A stretch of 64,000 nucleotides of DNA from Branchiostoma floridae (GCF_000003815.2 NC_049987.1:772133-836132); one strand, 5' to 3'; numbered from the stretch's first letter, positions 46,128-57,492 are shown. The notes: generated from the letters alone by a model not told the origin. Numbers and translations: made by a program.

Positions 46128-46470
46128 CATTTGTCTCACCGACCAACGCGGCCAGCAGAAGAGCCGAGACGAGTGTAGCCAGCAGCATATCTCGCCTTTT
46201 TCTGCAAGAACAGTAACATGCATGTTGCTAATCACTTCTCGTTTTTCATGATAAAAAAACAAAATGTTGTCACGTTTATGCAGAGACAAATCCTGATAAA
46301 TTTTTAGTGGCCCGTTTTCCACCAAAGCCACATATAAAGACAATATGAACTGTAAATCAGGAAACAAACATATACATTTGGAATCAAAATCGAGTGTGAA
46401 CAATTCTTACCGTCTACTGGGTCTTGGAAGTAGATAGAATTTCAGTGACAACGATCTGAAATAGTTTAAG
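46128..46470 (-). CDS. 5' end of a secreted-protein gene: UTR exon and signal-peptide exon
   Basis: On the minus strand a non-coding exon ends at 46411 with the donor GACG/GTAAGAATTG; its start is about 46470. The next exon starts at 46201 after TTCTTGCAG. It has ATG at 46188-46186 and codes MLLATLVSALLLAALVG then ETN, ending at 46128 with one base of the next codon before GTGAGTG. The peptide is a textbook signal sequence: a short start, ten or more hydrophobic residues and a small-residue end, so the product is secreted or membrane-bound. The exit phase (1) suits the exon at 13807-14036, which begins by completing a Gly codon. If they join, the intron is about 32 kb and full of transposons. 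Confidence 0.65.
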
Positions 46471-46755
46471 TTCTGTGGAACCCAACTTCTTTTGAACAAA
46501 ATACAACCTGAAGTCGTCGAGAGACGTCGAAAAATGCCAGCGTGTCAGGTACGCACTGTAATATCCCTCCCAGACTAAGCTGCTGCCATTGGTCCTTACA
46601 TGTCACGAGATCATCTGTTAACCAACCAGTGTCGTCCACATACGCAATATCCCTACCCATGATGATATCAGGAGAGCCACTGTTTTCTGCGCCTGTCTGC
46701 CACGTCAAGCGTTCTCTCTTCATGTCAGTAAACATCGACGTAGAACACTGTTGTT
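46466..46755 (-). pseudogene. Unrecognised coding-like fragment cut by a TTAA element
   Basis: A minus-strand frame from the family B border to a TAA near 46466 reads MKRERLTWQTGAENSG, then IIMGRDIAYVDDTGWLTDD and DQWQQLSLGGILQCVPD. It has protein-like composition and occurs once in the window. Its end lies directly upstream of the 5' untranslated exon at 46411-46470, so it may be the last exon of an upstream gene on the same strand or a relic. YVDD here is not set in any polymerase context I can see. Confidence 0.3.
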
Positions 46756-46759
46756 TTAA

Positions 46760-47309
46760 CCCCATTAAGACGGGGGATGGGGGTTGAGGTCCGCGATAAC
46801 CTTCGTGTTGAATTACGCCCGAATGGCTTACGCTAAGGCCACCAAATGTGTCATTCCCATAAATTAATTTGCGAAAATCCTTCAAACATTGGGAATTTTA
46901 CATTTTCTTCGTGTTGGCATTTTTTTGCACACTTTTGCATTCGGATGATCTTTTTTTTTAAATTCAAGTTTGCGGACTCAACATATATTAAACACCTGAA
47001 AGGTAATTTTATGACGTCATTTAACGTCATTGGTGTTGCCATTGACATCACAAGTCGTTATTGTACGTCTGTTATATACACTTGTTACATATTTGTGGCA
47101 TACCTTGAAGTTTTCTCTTTTGTTCATAGTTTTGCATCACATACAAATAAAATTGATGACGTAATTAAGTAAAATCCATTGTATTGTAATTTATGTGTAC
47201 TTCATATCGTCTAAAGTTGTGACGATATGATAAGTCGTTAATAAGGGACAGACCTCAGAAACCCCTTTCCCCGTCCCAGATTGAGCATAACAACTCGGTC
47301 TGAATAGGG
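46760..47309. mobile_element. Family B TTAA element, 550 bp
   Basis: TTAA borders are at 46756-46759 and 47310-47313. The left end is CCCCATTAAGACGGGGG; the right end read inward is CCCTATTCAGACCGAG. The interior carries GAATGGCTTACGCTAAGGCC, TGACGTCATTTAACGTCATT and TGATGACGTAATT. There is no transposase frame. Confidence 0.8.
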
Positions 47310-47313
47310 TTAA

Positions 47314-48318
47314 CAGGTCGTACCAATCAAATTGGGTTTTTGACTATCTACATTACATTGGCACAGTTCTTGCAAAACACTATGTAAAACGCACCGGTGT
47401 GGATAAATAAACTGTAAGATTCTCTCTATCTTATACGAAACAACTTTGAAAAAAAGGCCAATAACAGCCGTGCAAAACTTATTTCTAGATTCACAGACGA
47501 CAAAGAAAGTCCATACTGTCATAAATTGTATCCTGTAGAGTCCATGTACATGTAGAAAACCAATGGGCATTATTGATTTTGGCATGTTTTGATAACTTAG
47601 CGTGAAAATGTAGGGGCGTTTACATATACCTCGGATATTGATTTTTCAAATATAAAGTCCGGTTGAGTGTAGAAACAATAACAAATTGTGTCGCATGAAC
47701 AAAAATATGGTATGTTTTGACTTTGCTTTAAAGTACAAACATTAACACATTTATCGATTATTAGATGTATGTTCAAAATATGATGTCCGCTTGAAAGCAA
47801 CAACAATGGCGAATCCGGCATCACACCGATCAATTCTCCGTAAACGTGTGCAATTGATGTCGTACAAGAATATAGGCATAGGAAAATCACTAAACTAGAG
47901 TTCCGCGACCATATACCTTCGCCAAATGATTCTACCCTTTACAACTGATGTATTCATTCTGTTCGTCATTAATAATGCAAATAATGTACTCATGTGCATG
48001 AATGATCATCAATGATTTAACTTTCCTTCCTTCTTTCTTTCCTTCTTTCTTTCCTTCTTTCTTTCTTTCCTTCTTTCTTTTCCTCCTATTTTATTAAGAA
48101 CAAAACAACAACTGTGGTACATTTTTTTTTTAATATAGATACTAAGACTAGTGTTTGTACAGGCGAGTACTATTGCACATGGAGGGATCACATATACTGG
48201 TGTGTCTGGTACGTGGGTAACTTCACATGCAGTAAATGATTAGAGGACCAGTCAGAAACGACAGATACATGTAGTACATTTGTCATTAGAATATGTACAA
48301 TATGTTACTACACTATGA
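47314..48318. other. No gene seen; contains a CTTT microsatellite
   Basis: Apart from the CTTT/CCTT run at 48020-48081, the stretch is A/T-rich and unassigned. Minus-strand frames at 47310-47585 and 47597-47890 show no motif or splice support. Confidence 0.4.
48020..48081. repeat. CTTT/CCTT microsatellite
   Basis: A pyrimidine-only run of CTTT and CCTT units of about 60 bases. The lysine-rich minus-strand frame across it is an artefact. Confidence 0.95.
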
Positions 48319-48322
48319 TTAA

Positions 48323-48937
48323 CCCTCAAACCACCGTATGGGGTCAAAACTGACCCCAGGCGTATATCAGTAAGTGCCATTATGGCATACCTGGTCAAAA
48401 ACAAATTTCCTTTTATGAGTTTGTTTTTATATGTGTTTTATAACTTCTCATACGTTTTTACCGAGATTGGCCCATTTTTTATTAAGTTACCATAGAAAGT
48501 TTATGCATGGTCCAGTGGGGTCAAAATTGACCCCAGCATTTTCTAAAACAATCTTTTGAGACCCACACCTAAACTACTTATCGTATGATCACGAAATTTG
48601 CAGATGATGATGAACAAATGTAAGAGAATTATGTTGATAAATTTTGTGCCATTATCACGTTATATGAAGACATTATGACGTCATCTAGCTAATATCGGCC
48701 TGAATAGCATTAGTGCAAAATGAGGTTCTCATGATCTTTTGCATGATTTATAATAATTAGCTACAATTTTTCTAACCTAATCATGTCAAACTGTCCCACA
48801 TAGATTAATGAAACCATACATAATAAACAAATCACAGAAAGAGTCACAAAAAGAACTGTATTTGTACAAAACGATATGGGGTCAGTTTTGACCCCATATG
48901 GTAATTTACGTTACAAAAAGCTACGGTGGTTTGAGTG
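48323..48937. mobile_element. Family A TTAA element, 615 bp
   Basis: TTAA is at 48319-48322 and 48938-48941. The left end is CCCTCAAACCACCGTA; the right end is TACGGTGGTTTGAGTG, with one change in its last bases. Palindromes GGGGTCAAAACTGACCCC (48340), GGGGTCAAAATTGACCCC (48518) and GGGGTCAGTTTTGACCCC (48880) occur. Relative to 8914-9877 it is an internal deletion derivative. Confidence 0.9.
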
Positions 48938-50315
48938 TTAAACATTGAGTGGTCTAACAATATGCAGGGTTCATATCAAAATATCAATAGAAGAGTGGTA
49001 CAATCAGTCTACATTGGTTGTTTGTGTATTATGGTATAACCGTTCTTCGAAGTCCTTTTCAAAGACATTAAAGAGGTTCATTACATACAATCTCCAGAAA
49101 AAGGAATTTTTTTTATGTTGAGCAAGGGCACATATCTGTTAACTAATTCCCAGAAATTACATAGTTTTCCACATCTAAAGAACATATGTTCATAAGCATC
49201 TATGATTTTACTGATGCATAGTGTACATGTGGCATCATATATTTATATTAAGTTTCATCTTTGATACCCCATTTGTGCAGATTGTGTGGACATGGTAATA
49301 TCTGGTGTAATAGTTTGTAGTTTAACTCTGCTAACTTAGTGTCTTTATGCTTAAGGTCTGTGTGCTTTACAATCTCCAGATATTTTCATATGCCAGGGCT
49401 TCAGTTAGAAATATGGATTCCTACTTTTACAGCATATTGGTTACTTGTCCTGTGCATGTACTATTGTACTGTAAAACAATTTGTTTTGTTGTTTTACCAG
49501 GAAATATACACGGGGTAAGGGTGTTAAGCTCTAATCTTTAATAAGGAATTGGGCCAATATGGTTCTTAATAAGAACAAGTGTCTGTAAGGATCAAACATC
49601 AGTGCTCAGGGTCAAAAATTGATTTGGCTTGTATTTTCCACTATGATAGTATTTAGCCCGGAACCCCACAAAATAGCGTTATTTCCGGTCAAAAATCATT
49701 GTTGCCATGGCAACAGCCCAAAGAAGTTTTGAGGCCATTTTCGTAGATTTCGTAGATGTCAACAACATGGAAATTGGCCATTTTTAGGACCCGATCACTA
49801 AAAAATTCTTCATCTCAATGGAAAATAAAAAAAGGGTTTTGTTAGACTGAAAAAAAGGTTTTGTTAGAATGAAAATTAAACTTGTACAAAATACGTGTAA
49901 ACTAGATGAACATATAGAATTCAGCCCATGGGCAGCCTCAAAAGTAGCAGAAAAAGTATCAGATGTAGCCATTCGTATTGTCTATTGAATTAGTGGTTGT
50001 AAAGTCTGGGTTGTTTTTTTGCCGTGTAGATGTCCCTAAAATACATAGGTCTTTTTTTTTACACCTGTCCCTTAATTTTGATTTTGGGCAATGAGAATGA
50101 AAAAAAAATGAACTATTATCTGACTCAAATTTTTGTCATATGTAGAGCTTTGTATTTTTGTATTGTCTATGGAATGAATGTTTTAAAGTCTGGGTTTTTG
50201 TTTTATTGTCGTGTAGCTGTTCGTAGAACACAAACAAGACGAGGTCCGAGACCTGCTTTGATCTCGCCCCCGCCACCTCCTTACTGAGCAGGGGTAATTA
50301 GATAAGTAGGTTCAG

Positions 50316-50543
50316 CTATGCACCCGTCTGGATGTGGATTGCTACCTTCAAATTTCTGTGGGCTTTAAGTAATTCATGCTCGATGATTTCAATACTGTCC
50401 CTATAGGTTTGGGCAGTGACCATGTGGTCCAAAATGGGTTGAAGTTTACTAAGCGCGGATTTACAGGAAAAGATCCACGCAAATCTTGCGAACCTAGTGC
50501 GTGTTAACACATTTAAAGATGTGACCGTTTGGAAATATTCCAT
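50316..50543 (-). CDS. ORF in the fold-back loop, unrecognised
   Basis: A 75-codon minus-strand frame starting at an ATG reads MEYFQTVTSLNVLTRTRFAR, then ALSKLQPILDHMV, and SIEIIEHELLKAHRNLKVAI before TGA. It fills the single-copy loop between the arms. The composition is protein-like with a helical C-terminal half. It could be captured host sequence. I cannot name it. Confidence 0.3.
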   Translation of the reverse strand: MEYFQTVTSLNVLTRTRFARFAWIFSCKSALSKLQPILDHMVTAQTYRDSIEIIEHELLKAHRNLKVAIHIQTGA

Positions 50544-50779
50544 TAAATATATTTATACGTGACTGATAAACCTCTTCATCGACAAAGCTTTCTAAGAGAG
50601 CTACTCATGCGTAAATAATCCCTTAAAATGGATGCATGTTCATTTAGTAGACATAAAATCCACATCTAACTATAAAGACAACATTTAGTTTTACGCCATT
50701 ACAAAAACAAAGCTAACAACAGTATAAATCAATATTAGAAAAACGATATCAAACGCAGTACAAAGTAGGTAAGAAGAAT

Positions 50780-51620
50780 CCAGATTTTTTACCTACGAAT
50801 TTTCAGGGACTGCTACATGATTTTAAAACCATCCATTCAATATACAATACTTAGGTTTACAACTGATAAGAAGTTGGATCAGAAAAAAAGTTCTGCTTGG
50901 TCTTTTCATTATGTCAAAGACTGCAAAAAAATTATAGTCTGTGACATATGTAAAAATGACCTAATAAGGACAGCTACACGACAATAAATAAAATTTAAAA
51001 CCATTCATTCAGTAAAGCATACTGAGGTCTACAGCGGATTCATTTTGGTCTTTTCATGAGCTAAATGACAGTCAAAAATCCAAATTCAGGGACAGGTCTA
51101 AAAATGACCTACTATCAGGGACAGCTACAAGGCAATAAAACAAGAACAAATGTCTATATCTGAAGAAAAGATGAGTCAGAAAAAAGATCACTTTCATCTT
51201 TTCATCAGCTCAACGACCGCAAAAAATATATAAACAAACATAGTGACATATGTAGAAATGACCTACTTTAAGGGACAGCTAAACGGCAATAAAACAAGAA
51301 CCTAGACTTTACAACCATTCATTCAATAGCAAATAAAAATGTGTACACCTGATAAAAAGTTGAGGCAGAAAAAACATTTCACTTTGGTCCTTTCATGAGC
51401 TAAATGACAGCCGAAAATCCAAATTCAAGGACAGGTGTAAATGACATTCTTTCAGGGACAGCTACAAGGTAATGAAACAAGGACCTAGACTTTACAACCT
51501 ATCATACAACAGTCAGATAAAGAATTCACTTTGGTCTTTTCATCAGCTCAAAGACAGCCAAAATCCACATATGTAAGCAGCCGTACCCCGACAAGATAAG
51601 AACCCAAACTTTGCCAAGAT
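50780..51620. repeat. Arm tandem repeats of the fold-back element
   Basis: About four diverged units of 170-190 bp each include GGGACAGCTA(C/A)A, CAATAAAACAAGAAC, CACTTTGGTC(C/T)TTTCATGAG, CTAAATGACAG and CAAATTCA(A/G)GGACAGGT. The left arm carries reverse-complement units. Confidence 0.8.
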
Positions 51621-52647
51621 TCATTTGACAGCTAAGCCTGGTATCTATATCTGTTATATATTTCAAGCAAAAACATTTTACACTTTTAGATGTACAGCTC
51701 CACAAAGTTGGGCAAAAAATCAAGTTTTCCGAAGACTAATAACATGGTATTGCTTTGAGGCTGCCCATGGGCTGAAATATATGTGTTTATGTATTTCACT
51801 GATGGTATTTTGTAAAAGTTTAGACATCAGTCTAACAAAATCTATTTCTATTTTCCATTGCGATTGAGCATTTTGTAGTGACCGGGTCCTAAACTTGGCC
51901 AATTTTCATGTTGTTGACATGCAAAACTCTATGAAAATGGCCCCAAAACTTATTTGGGCTGTTGCCATGGCAACAATGAGTTAAGACCGGAAGGAAAGCT
52001 ATTTTGCGGGGTTGTGGGCCAAGTAATATCACTGTGCAAAATATGACCCAAATCGATTTTTTTTTACCCTGAGCACTGATGTATGATTCTAACAGACATT
52101 TGCTCTTAAAGGTTTCTTCCATGTAAGAGGTAGACCTTGAAACAGAGTTATAACGGTTATGTTCAATAATACCATTTGGTCTTGTGTTTAGGTTAAGCTG
52201 AGGGTAGTGATCTAGAGACATGAACTTGTATAAGGGGAAAAATCTTTTATGAATATTGTGTTGTTTTTTCCAGGATGTAAAGTAAATTGTTTTACCTTGT
52301 GACCTTATATATTTGCTGCACCATATAATTTCTTCCATTATTTCACTAGAGAGGGTTTGTTTTTACCTCCTCCACCAGCAGAGTGGAAGGCCGATATTAC
52401 CTGTTTATAAAATGAGGGGAATTTACTCATGTTAGGACCATCATTATCAGTGAAATTCATTTGAAATAGTTAGTTGTCTGGAACAAGGGAGTTTATAAAT
52501 TGTTAAAGCAATAACTTTCCATCTTGCATTGTCGTTCCTTACTAATCTTGGTATCTAGGATGCAAGTAGGGCTTGTTTTTTGGTGATTTAAGTTTGTCAA
52601 ACCTAATCCTCCTAGCTCAATAGGCTGGCTATTAACATCCCCCTTAA

Positions 52648-53105
52648 CCCTCAAACCACCGTATGGGGTCAAAACTGACCCCAGGCGTATATCAATGTGT
52701 GCCATTATGTCATTTCTAGTCAAAAACAAATTTCATTTCAGGAGTCTGTTTGTATATTTGTCCTATTACTTCTTATACGTTTTTGCCGAGATTGACCGAT
52801 TGTTGATTAAATTATCCTCGAAAGTTTATACATGGTCCAGTGGTCTCAAAACTGACCCCAGCATTTTTTCTAAACAAACTTTTGCGACCCACACCTAAAC
52901 TACTTATTGTAGGATCACGAACTTTTCAGAAAATGATGTACATGTAAGCAAAAATTCTCACTAATCATGTCAGACTGCCCCAAATAGATTAATGAAACTA
53001 TACATAAATAAAAATGCAAAAAACTGTATTTGTACAAAACGTTTTGGGGTCAGTTTTACCCCATACGGTAATCTACGTCACAAAAAAGCTACGGTGGTTT
53101 GAGGG
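52648..53105. mobile_element. Family A TTAA element, 458 bp, inserted in the L1-like element
   Basis: TTAA is at 52644-52647 and 53106-53109. The ends are CCCTCAAACCACCGTA and TACGGTGGTTTGAGGG. The left palindrome GGGGTCAAAACTGACCCC is intact; the right one is broken (GGGGTCAGTTTTACCCC). Its left part matches 48323-48937 closely. It separates the RT core from GGLGLTNLN of the host LINE. Confidence 0.92.
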
Positions 53106-55488
53106 TTAATCTTATCTTTTTTACCATTCCATAGGATATTGAATATTTTTTTCTTTACAATGTTTATCACAACTGTTATAGATTATTTGTGAAAGGGCAA
53201 GGAATCTTTTCAGTCTTCCAATCTATTTCTCCCAGTTTAGAAATTCACATACATGGTGTAGGAATGAGTTACAGAAGTATATGCCTAGTTTCTTGTATGC
53301 CTAAATAGGATTCAATCCATCACTCTTCACATTTTTTAACATTTAGATTTAGGCTTTAAACACTACAGAAATTTTGAATAAGACTGAAGGCATTTTCCAT
53401 TGATGTAAGGTTAGAAACAAATAAGGTGGTACCATCAACAACCTGTGAGATTTTTATATTTTCAATATCACACATTTTCATTAGAATTGGTTTTAACTTG
53501 AATTCCTTCCACTTCTTGTGCCTGTCTGATATTCACAGCCATAATCTCTACTGTTAAGATAAATAGAAGAGCATATATGGGACAGTCTTGGTATATGCCT
53601 TTCTTTAAAGGAAAGAAGCCAGATAACCATTCGCTATTACTGATGGTGCTACTATTGTTATTATGCATACATTTAAGGGCACTGATAAATTAGGAGCTGA
53701 AGTTGAATTTTTCTAATACTCTCCACATTAATTTTCCATTCAAAGTGTCAAAAGCTTGAGTAAAATCCAGGAACATTACTGCTCCAGGGATATTTTGGGT
53801 TTCAGCATATTAAATAACATCATTAATCAGTCTCACATTTTTTCCAATAAATCTACCCTTGATATTAACTGTTTGGTCATTTTTAATTATCTTGTGTAAA
53901 ACTTTGTTAATAAGTCTGTTAGCAAGGACGAAGCAAATATTTTATATTCAGTATTGAGAAGGCTAATTGGTCTCCAGTTGTCTAGGTGGTGGCGTTCATT
54001 TTTTTGCATTAACCTTAGCATTGCACGTCTTTGTGAAACAGACATTTTACCTTCTACCAATGTTTGCTGGATAGAATTATAAACTATGTCTCCTATATGA
54101 TGTCTTAAATGATTCGGAGGGAATGTCATTAAGGCCAGGGCTTTTGTTGTTTTTTAGAGAGATAAGGGCATCCTTACATTCATCTTTAGTAATTGGTTTA
54201 TCTTGGAATTCCCTGTTAGTTGGGCTTAAAATAGTTTCTAACTGTACACTTTCTAAGTACTGATCCATGGCTACGTCACTTATATTGTCTTTCTGGTATA
54301 TTTGTTTATAGTATTTCTTACACAAAGAATATCTGAGTCCTTACTAATCTCTCTCCCATCAATGTTTAAAAGGTTAATATCTTTGTCACTTCCTCTTTTC
54401 TTTTCCAAGTTTAAGAAGTATGTAGTAGGTTTTTCCCGCTCTTCTCTCCATTTGGCCCTGGCTGTTACATAATTATGCTCCAGGTGATTTTTATTCATAA
54501 AGTTCTTCTTAGCTAGATTGTGCTTGCTTGTAGCTACGTATATGGTCATTAGTCGGATTATTATCTATCCCCTTTTGATGAAATTTGAGTTTTTTTCTCT
54601 AACCTCTCTATCTGTTCTCTGATTTCTCTTGCTTTCTTGGCTCCGTATTGTTTTGAAAACTCAGCTACTTTAACCATACATAAATCTAGTTTATCTCTAT
54701 CTGATTTAGTGATCTTATTCCTCTCTTGTTGAATCAAGTTGCATATATTCTAAGAATATTCTTTGTCTCTTGATAAATCTACATCTAAAGTTCCAAGGCA
54801 TCTGGCGCACTTATGGAATTTGAGTTTTAAAAATATAGCTGGGTTGTCAGTAAGTATGGAAGGTCTTATATCAGATTTTTCAATTTTCCGTACAAGGGTC
54901 TTGTGAATTATCCAAAAGTCTAGTCAACAGGCTCCTTTTCTGTAAGATTTCTCCAAGTGTATTGTCGGGTGGTGAAGTTAATTAACCTTTAAGCATCACA
55001 TATTTCTACTTCAGAACATTGTTTTTTCAAAACTTTAGCAAACCTTCCTGCAGTATCTAGTCTACCCCCTTTTTATCAACTTCTGGATTAAATACACAAT
55101 TTATATCTCCACCACAAATTGGGTTAGTGGGGTCTAAGCTACTTGACCACTCTGACAGTTTCATAATAAAGTTTTTTTTCTTTATTAAACTCTATTTGGG
55201 GCATAAATATTTACTAAGCATAGCTCTATATTCATTATTGTCTAGGTACTTACAGTCTATTAACAACAGAATCCAAAATAATAAAGGAAAATCCATTTTA
55301 TTCCTTTTTTTTCGACGTGATAATCAGAAAACGAAGTCTGAATTTCTTTGAAAATCAAGTCATTTTGGATTGGAATGCAATATTTGAAGAGACTCAAGTT
55401 CCAGGAATATTGACTTGTGGGGGCGATTGCCCCGTACAAAGTCTGAATTGTCCAGTCATCTCGTCTTGATTTCATCAGAGTGAAGAAG

Positions 55489-55735
55489 ACTTGGGGGCGA
55501 TCGCCCTGTCAGGACTTGGGGGCGATCGCCCTGTCAGGGCTTGGGGGGCGATCGCCCTGTAGCTTTCAGGACTTGGGGGCGATCGCCCTGCCAGGGCTTG
55601 GGGGCGATCGCCCCACCAGGATTTGGGGGCGATCGCCCTGTCAGGATTTGGGGGCGATCGCCCTGTCAGGATTTGGGGGCGATCAAATCAGTCCTTGCAG
55701 TACCTGGGGGCGATCGCCCTGACAGGACAATCGCC
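55489..55735. repeat. Minisatellite of 25-bp units with palindromic GGGCGATCGCCC core
   Basis: Nine units of roughly GGGGGCGATCGCCCTGTCAG plus GACTT follow one another; eight keep the intact core and one is broken (GGGGGCGATCAAATC). Single related pieces flank it at 55418 and 55740. Frames reading G-D-R-P-V style repeats are a by-product of the unit. Confidence 0.95.
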
Positions 55736-55759
55736 CGTGGTGGGTCAGTATGGGGCGAC

Positions 55760-57240
55760 TGCCCCTACTAGGGAAAATAAAAGTACATGACAAGTAGATT
55801 TTTCACAAACATTTTGTCAACCTGTTGAATGGATCACAAAAGAACTACTCAATTTAATAAGACGTTACAGCGTAGTCATCAATCATACCTGTTTATGATA
55901 CTTAGCTCCTTGAATTATGATGATCAATTTCGAACTACATCAATATCTTTCACAAGGTAGGCGTATTCCTTTCATACATACATGACAAGGTGTGTTGAAA
56001 AGCAGACAATACATATCTTACTCTTCTTGGCAATATCAAAGGATGATAATTTTCGTAGACGCTATCAGTAAATACGTGGTGCATTTATAAGCTGCGACTA
56101 TTAAAAGCGGCTGGAAAGATAAATAGGCCTAATAGACAGATATTATGTCGGAGGAGTTAGTCCGCTAAAGGTTTACAGTTTGCCGACCTGAGCAAAATGT
56201 ACTCCTATAACGGACAAACCCCTCTTGCATGTTATCCGTTATCTATTTGGCCGATTTCTTAACTTTCCAGCCACCCCAGGAGTAAAGGATGATAAAAGGA
56301 AACGTTAAAACAGTTTGTGTTCGTCTAACACATGAAACTAATGATTACACTCAAAACTGCGTTCTACATAAAAGTAATGGACCGTTTCTATATTTCGTTA
56401 GCTGAATCACACTTGTACTTTCAAGTCGGGGCGAGGGCCGGCAAAGGTGTCATTACCTGTTCCCTCGCCCCTTACACTTCTGTGTTGAATCTTAATAAAC
56501 AAATAAACGTGTAAGTTGGATATGGTTCAGTCGATCAGTGGTTAATCCTGGTTGCAGCCAGTGTCTTGTGAATCTACTTGTTATGTTCAAATTCCATGCC
56601 CTTCGGTACGCTCTCAATTCTGGCTACATCTTGCAGCTGCTTCTTCCATCAGCGCGAGCGAAACTAGACCATACTTGCTCACTACGTATACCTCCTCTCC
56701 TAGTCCTTTCCATCCGTGGTATTCTCTGAGCAGCAACCTGTAGCCAATGAATGAATGAATGGATGAAGAATGACACTGCATCCCACACATAAAATAAATA
56801 GAAAGACTAAGGTAAGGTGTGAAGCAGACACTGACACGTGTATGCATACATTGCATATTGTATAGTATGACATAGATACATACATAATATACATACAACA
56901 GTGGACTACTTATATGCCAGAAGGGCTCAAATTCACAGATTGACAGCTGAGGAAAGCAGTCACAAAAGCATATCCGACAAACGGAATTAAGATATGGAGC
57001 AGGCAGGAGACATGTTCCTTAGAAACATTTGATCAAAACAGTCAAAAGAAACTGTCATTTCTCTTAATCCGGTCAGAAAGTAGAATAGGGATTTGCTACA
57101 TAGATGCAGGAGAAAGTGATTTCATTTTTCTCTGATGTACAGACGGTAAATATTTGTTCAGCTACCCTATTTTCTTGACAATATCTTGAGTAAACTGACA
57201 TGTCTTAGACAACTAAGTGTACTCGCCAAGGCGTCGACTT
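55760..57240. other. No supported feature
   Basis: Ordinary sequence with a short GAATGAAT run near 56750. Overlapping frames at 56538-56743 on the plus strand and 56614-56898 on the minus strand show no motif. Confidence 0.4.
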
Positions 57241-57492
57241 GTCAAGTAGAAGTGGATGACGCGGAAACTATTGCTTCTACTACAAGTGTTGAGGGACAAG
57301 GATAAGGGGCAGCGGTGGAGTCAGGGCTGGCAAAGATCGCGAGGAAACGATGTCGGAGCCGCGGTGGACGGCTCGAGCCTCTCAAACTGGCAAAGAAAAA
57401 TGGCGCAAGAGGCGGCAGTGTCTTTGTCACGTCGGAGACGAGTGGTGTGTGACGTCTGTTTACAGTTTGCACCAGGAGGAAAACATCCTTAA
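57241..57492 (+). other. CG-rich open stretch, coding status uncertain
   Basis: A plus frame includes GSSLSNWQRKMAQEAAVSLS and VVCDVCLQFAPGGKHP before TAA. The overlapping minus frame is equally open, as is usual for GC-rich DNA. One C-x2-C pair is the only motif. There is no splice or homology evidence. Confidence 0.25.

Larger units (their letters stand above)
49570..52105. mobile_element. TTAA fold-back element with arm tandem repeats, 2.5 kb
   Basis: TTAA lies at 49566-49569 and 52106-52109. The outermost 230-300 bases are inverted copies (CATCAGTGCTCAGGGT, GTTGCCATGGCAACA, AACAACATG, GACCCG(A/G)TCACTA). Further in, both arms contain tandem units of about 170-190 bp built on GGGACAGCTAC, AAAACAAG, GACTTTACAACCATTCATTC and AAATGACCTA. 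There are about one and a half units on the left (49980-50220) and about four on the right. A loop near 50230-50780 separates them. Such an architecture is known for Foldback elements. It is inserted in the L1-like element. Confidence 0.8.
48942..55475 (-). mobile_element. L1/Tx1-like non-LTR retrotransposon, degenerate, with nested insertions
   Basis: Minus-strand coding remnants run in order. Endonuclease (55260-54800) has LCLVNIYAPN and NPICGGDINC. A linker follows (YFLNLEKKRGSDKDI, 54400). Reverse transcriptase has KNNKSPGLNDIPSESF (54150), HHLDNWRPISLLNTEYKI (53960), motif A FLDFTQAFDTLN (53750) and motif B GIYQDCPIYALLFIL (53570). At motif C the frame reads QVVDGTTLFVSN (53430), so the second catalytic Asp is Gly. 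GGLGLTNLN (52600) comes next. The C-terminal zinc-knuckle-like CTLCISKIIDAYEHMFFRC lies near 49200. Many stops and shifts occur. It carries a family A element (52648-53105) and a fold-back element (49570-52105). Confidence 0.75.

Noticed and set aside
46637-46649. YVDD as a reverse transcriptase active site (AYVDDTGWLTDD, minus strand)
   Set aside because: No other polymerase motif is in order around it and the flanking sequence does not resemble any RT.
55480-55771. Gly-Asp-Arg-Pro repeat protein on the plus strand
   Set aside because: It is a translation of the 25-bp minisatellite in several frames, with no start context or homologous protein.
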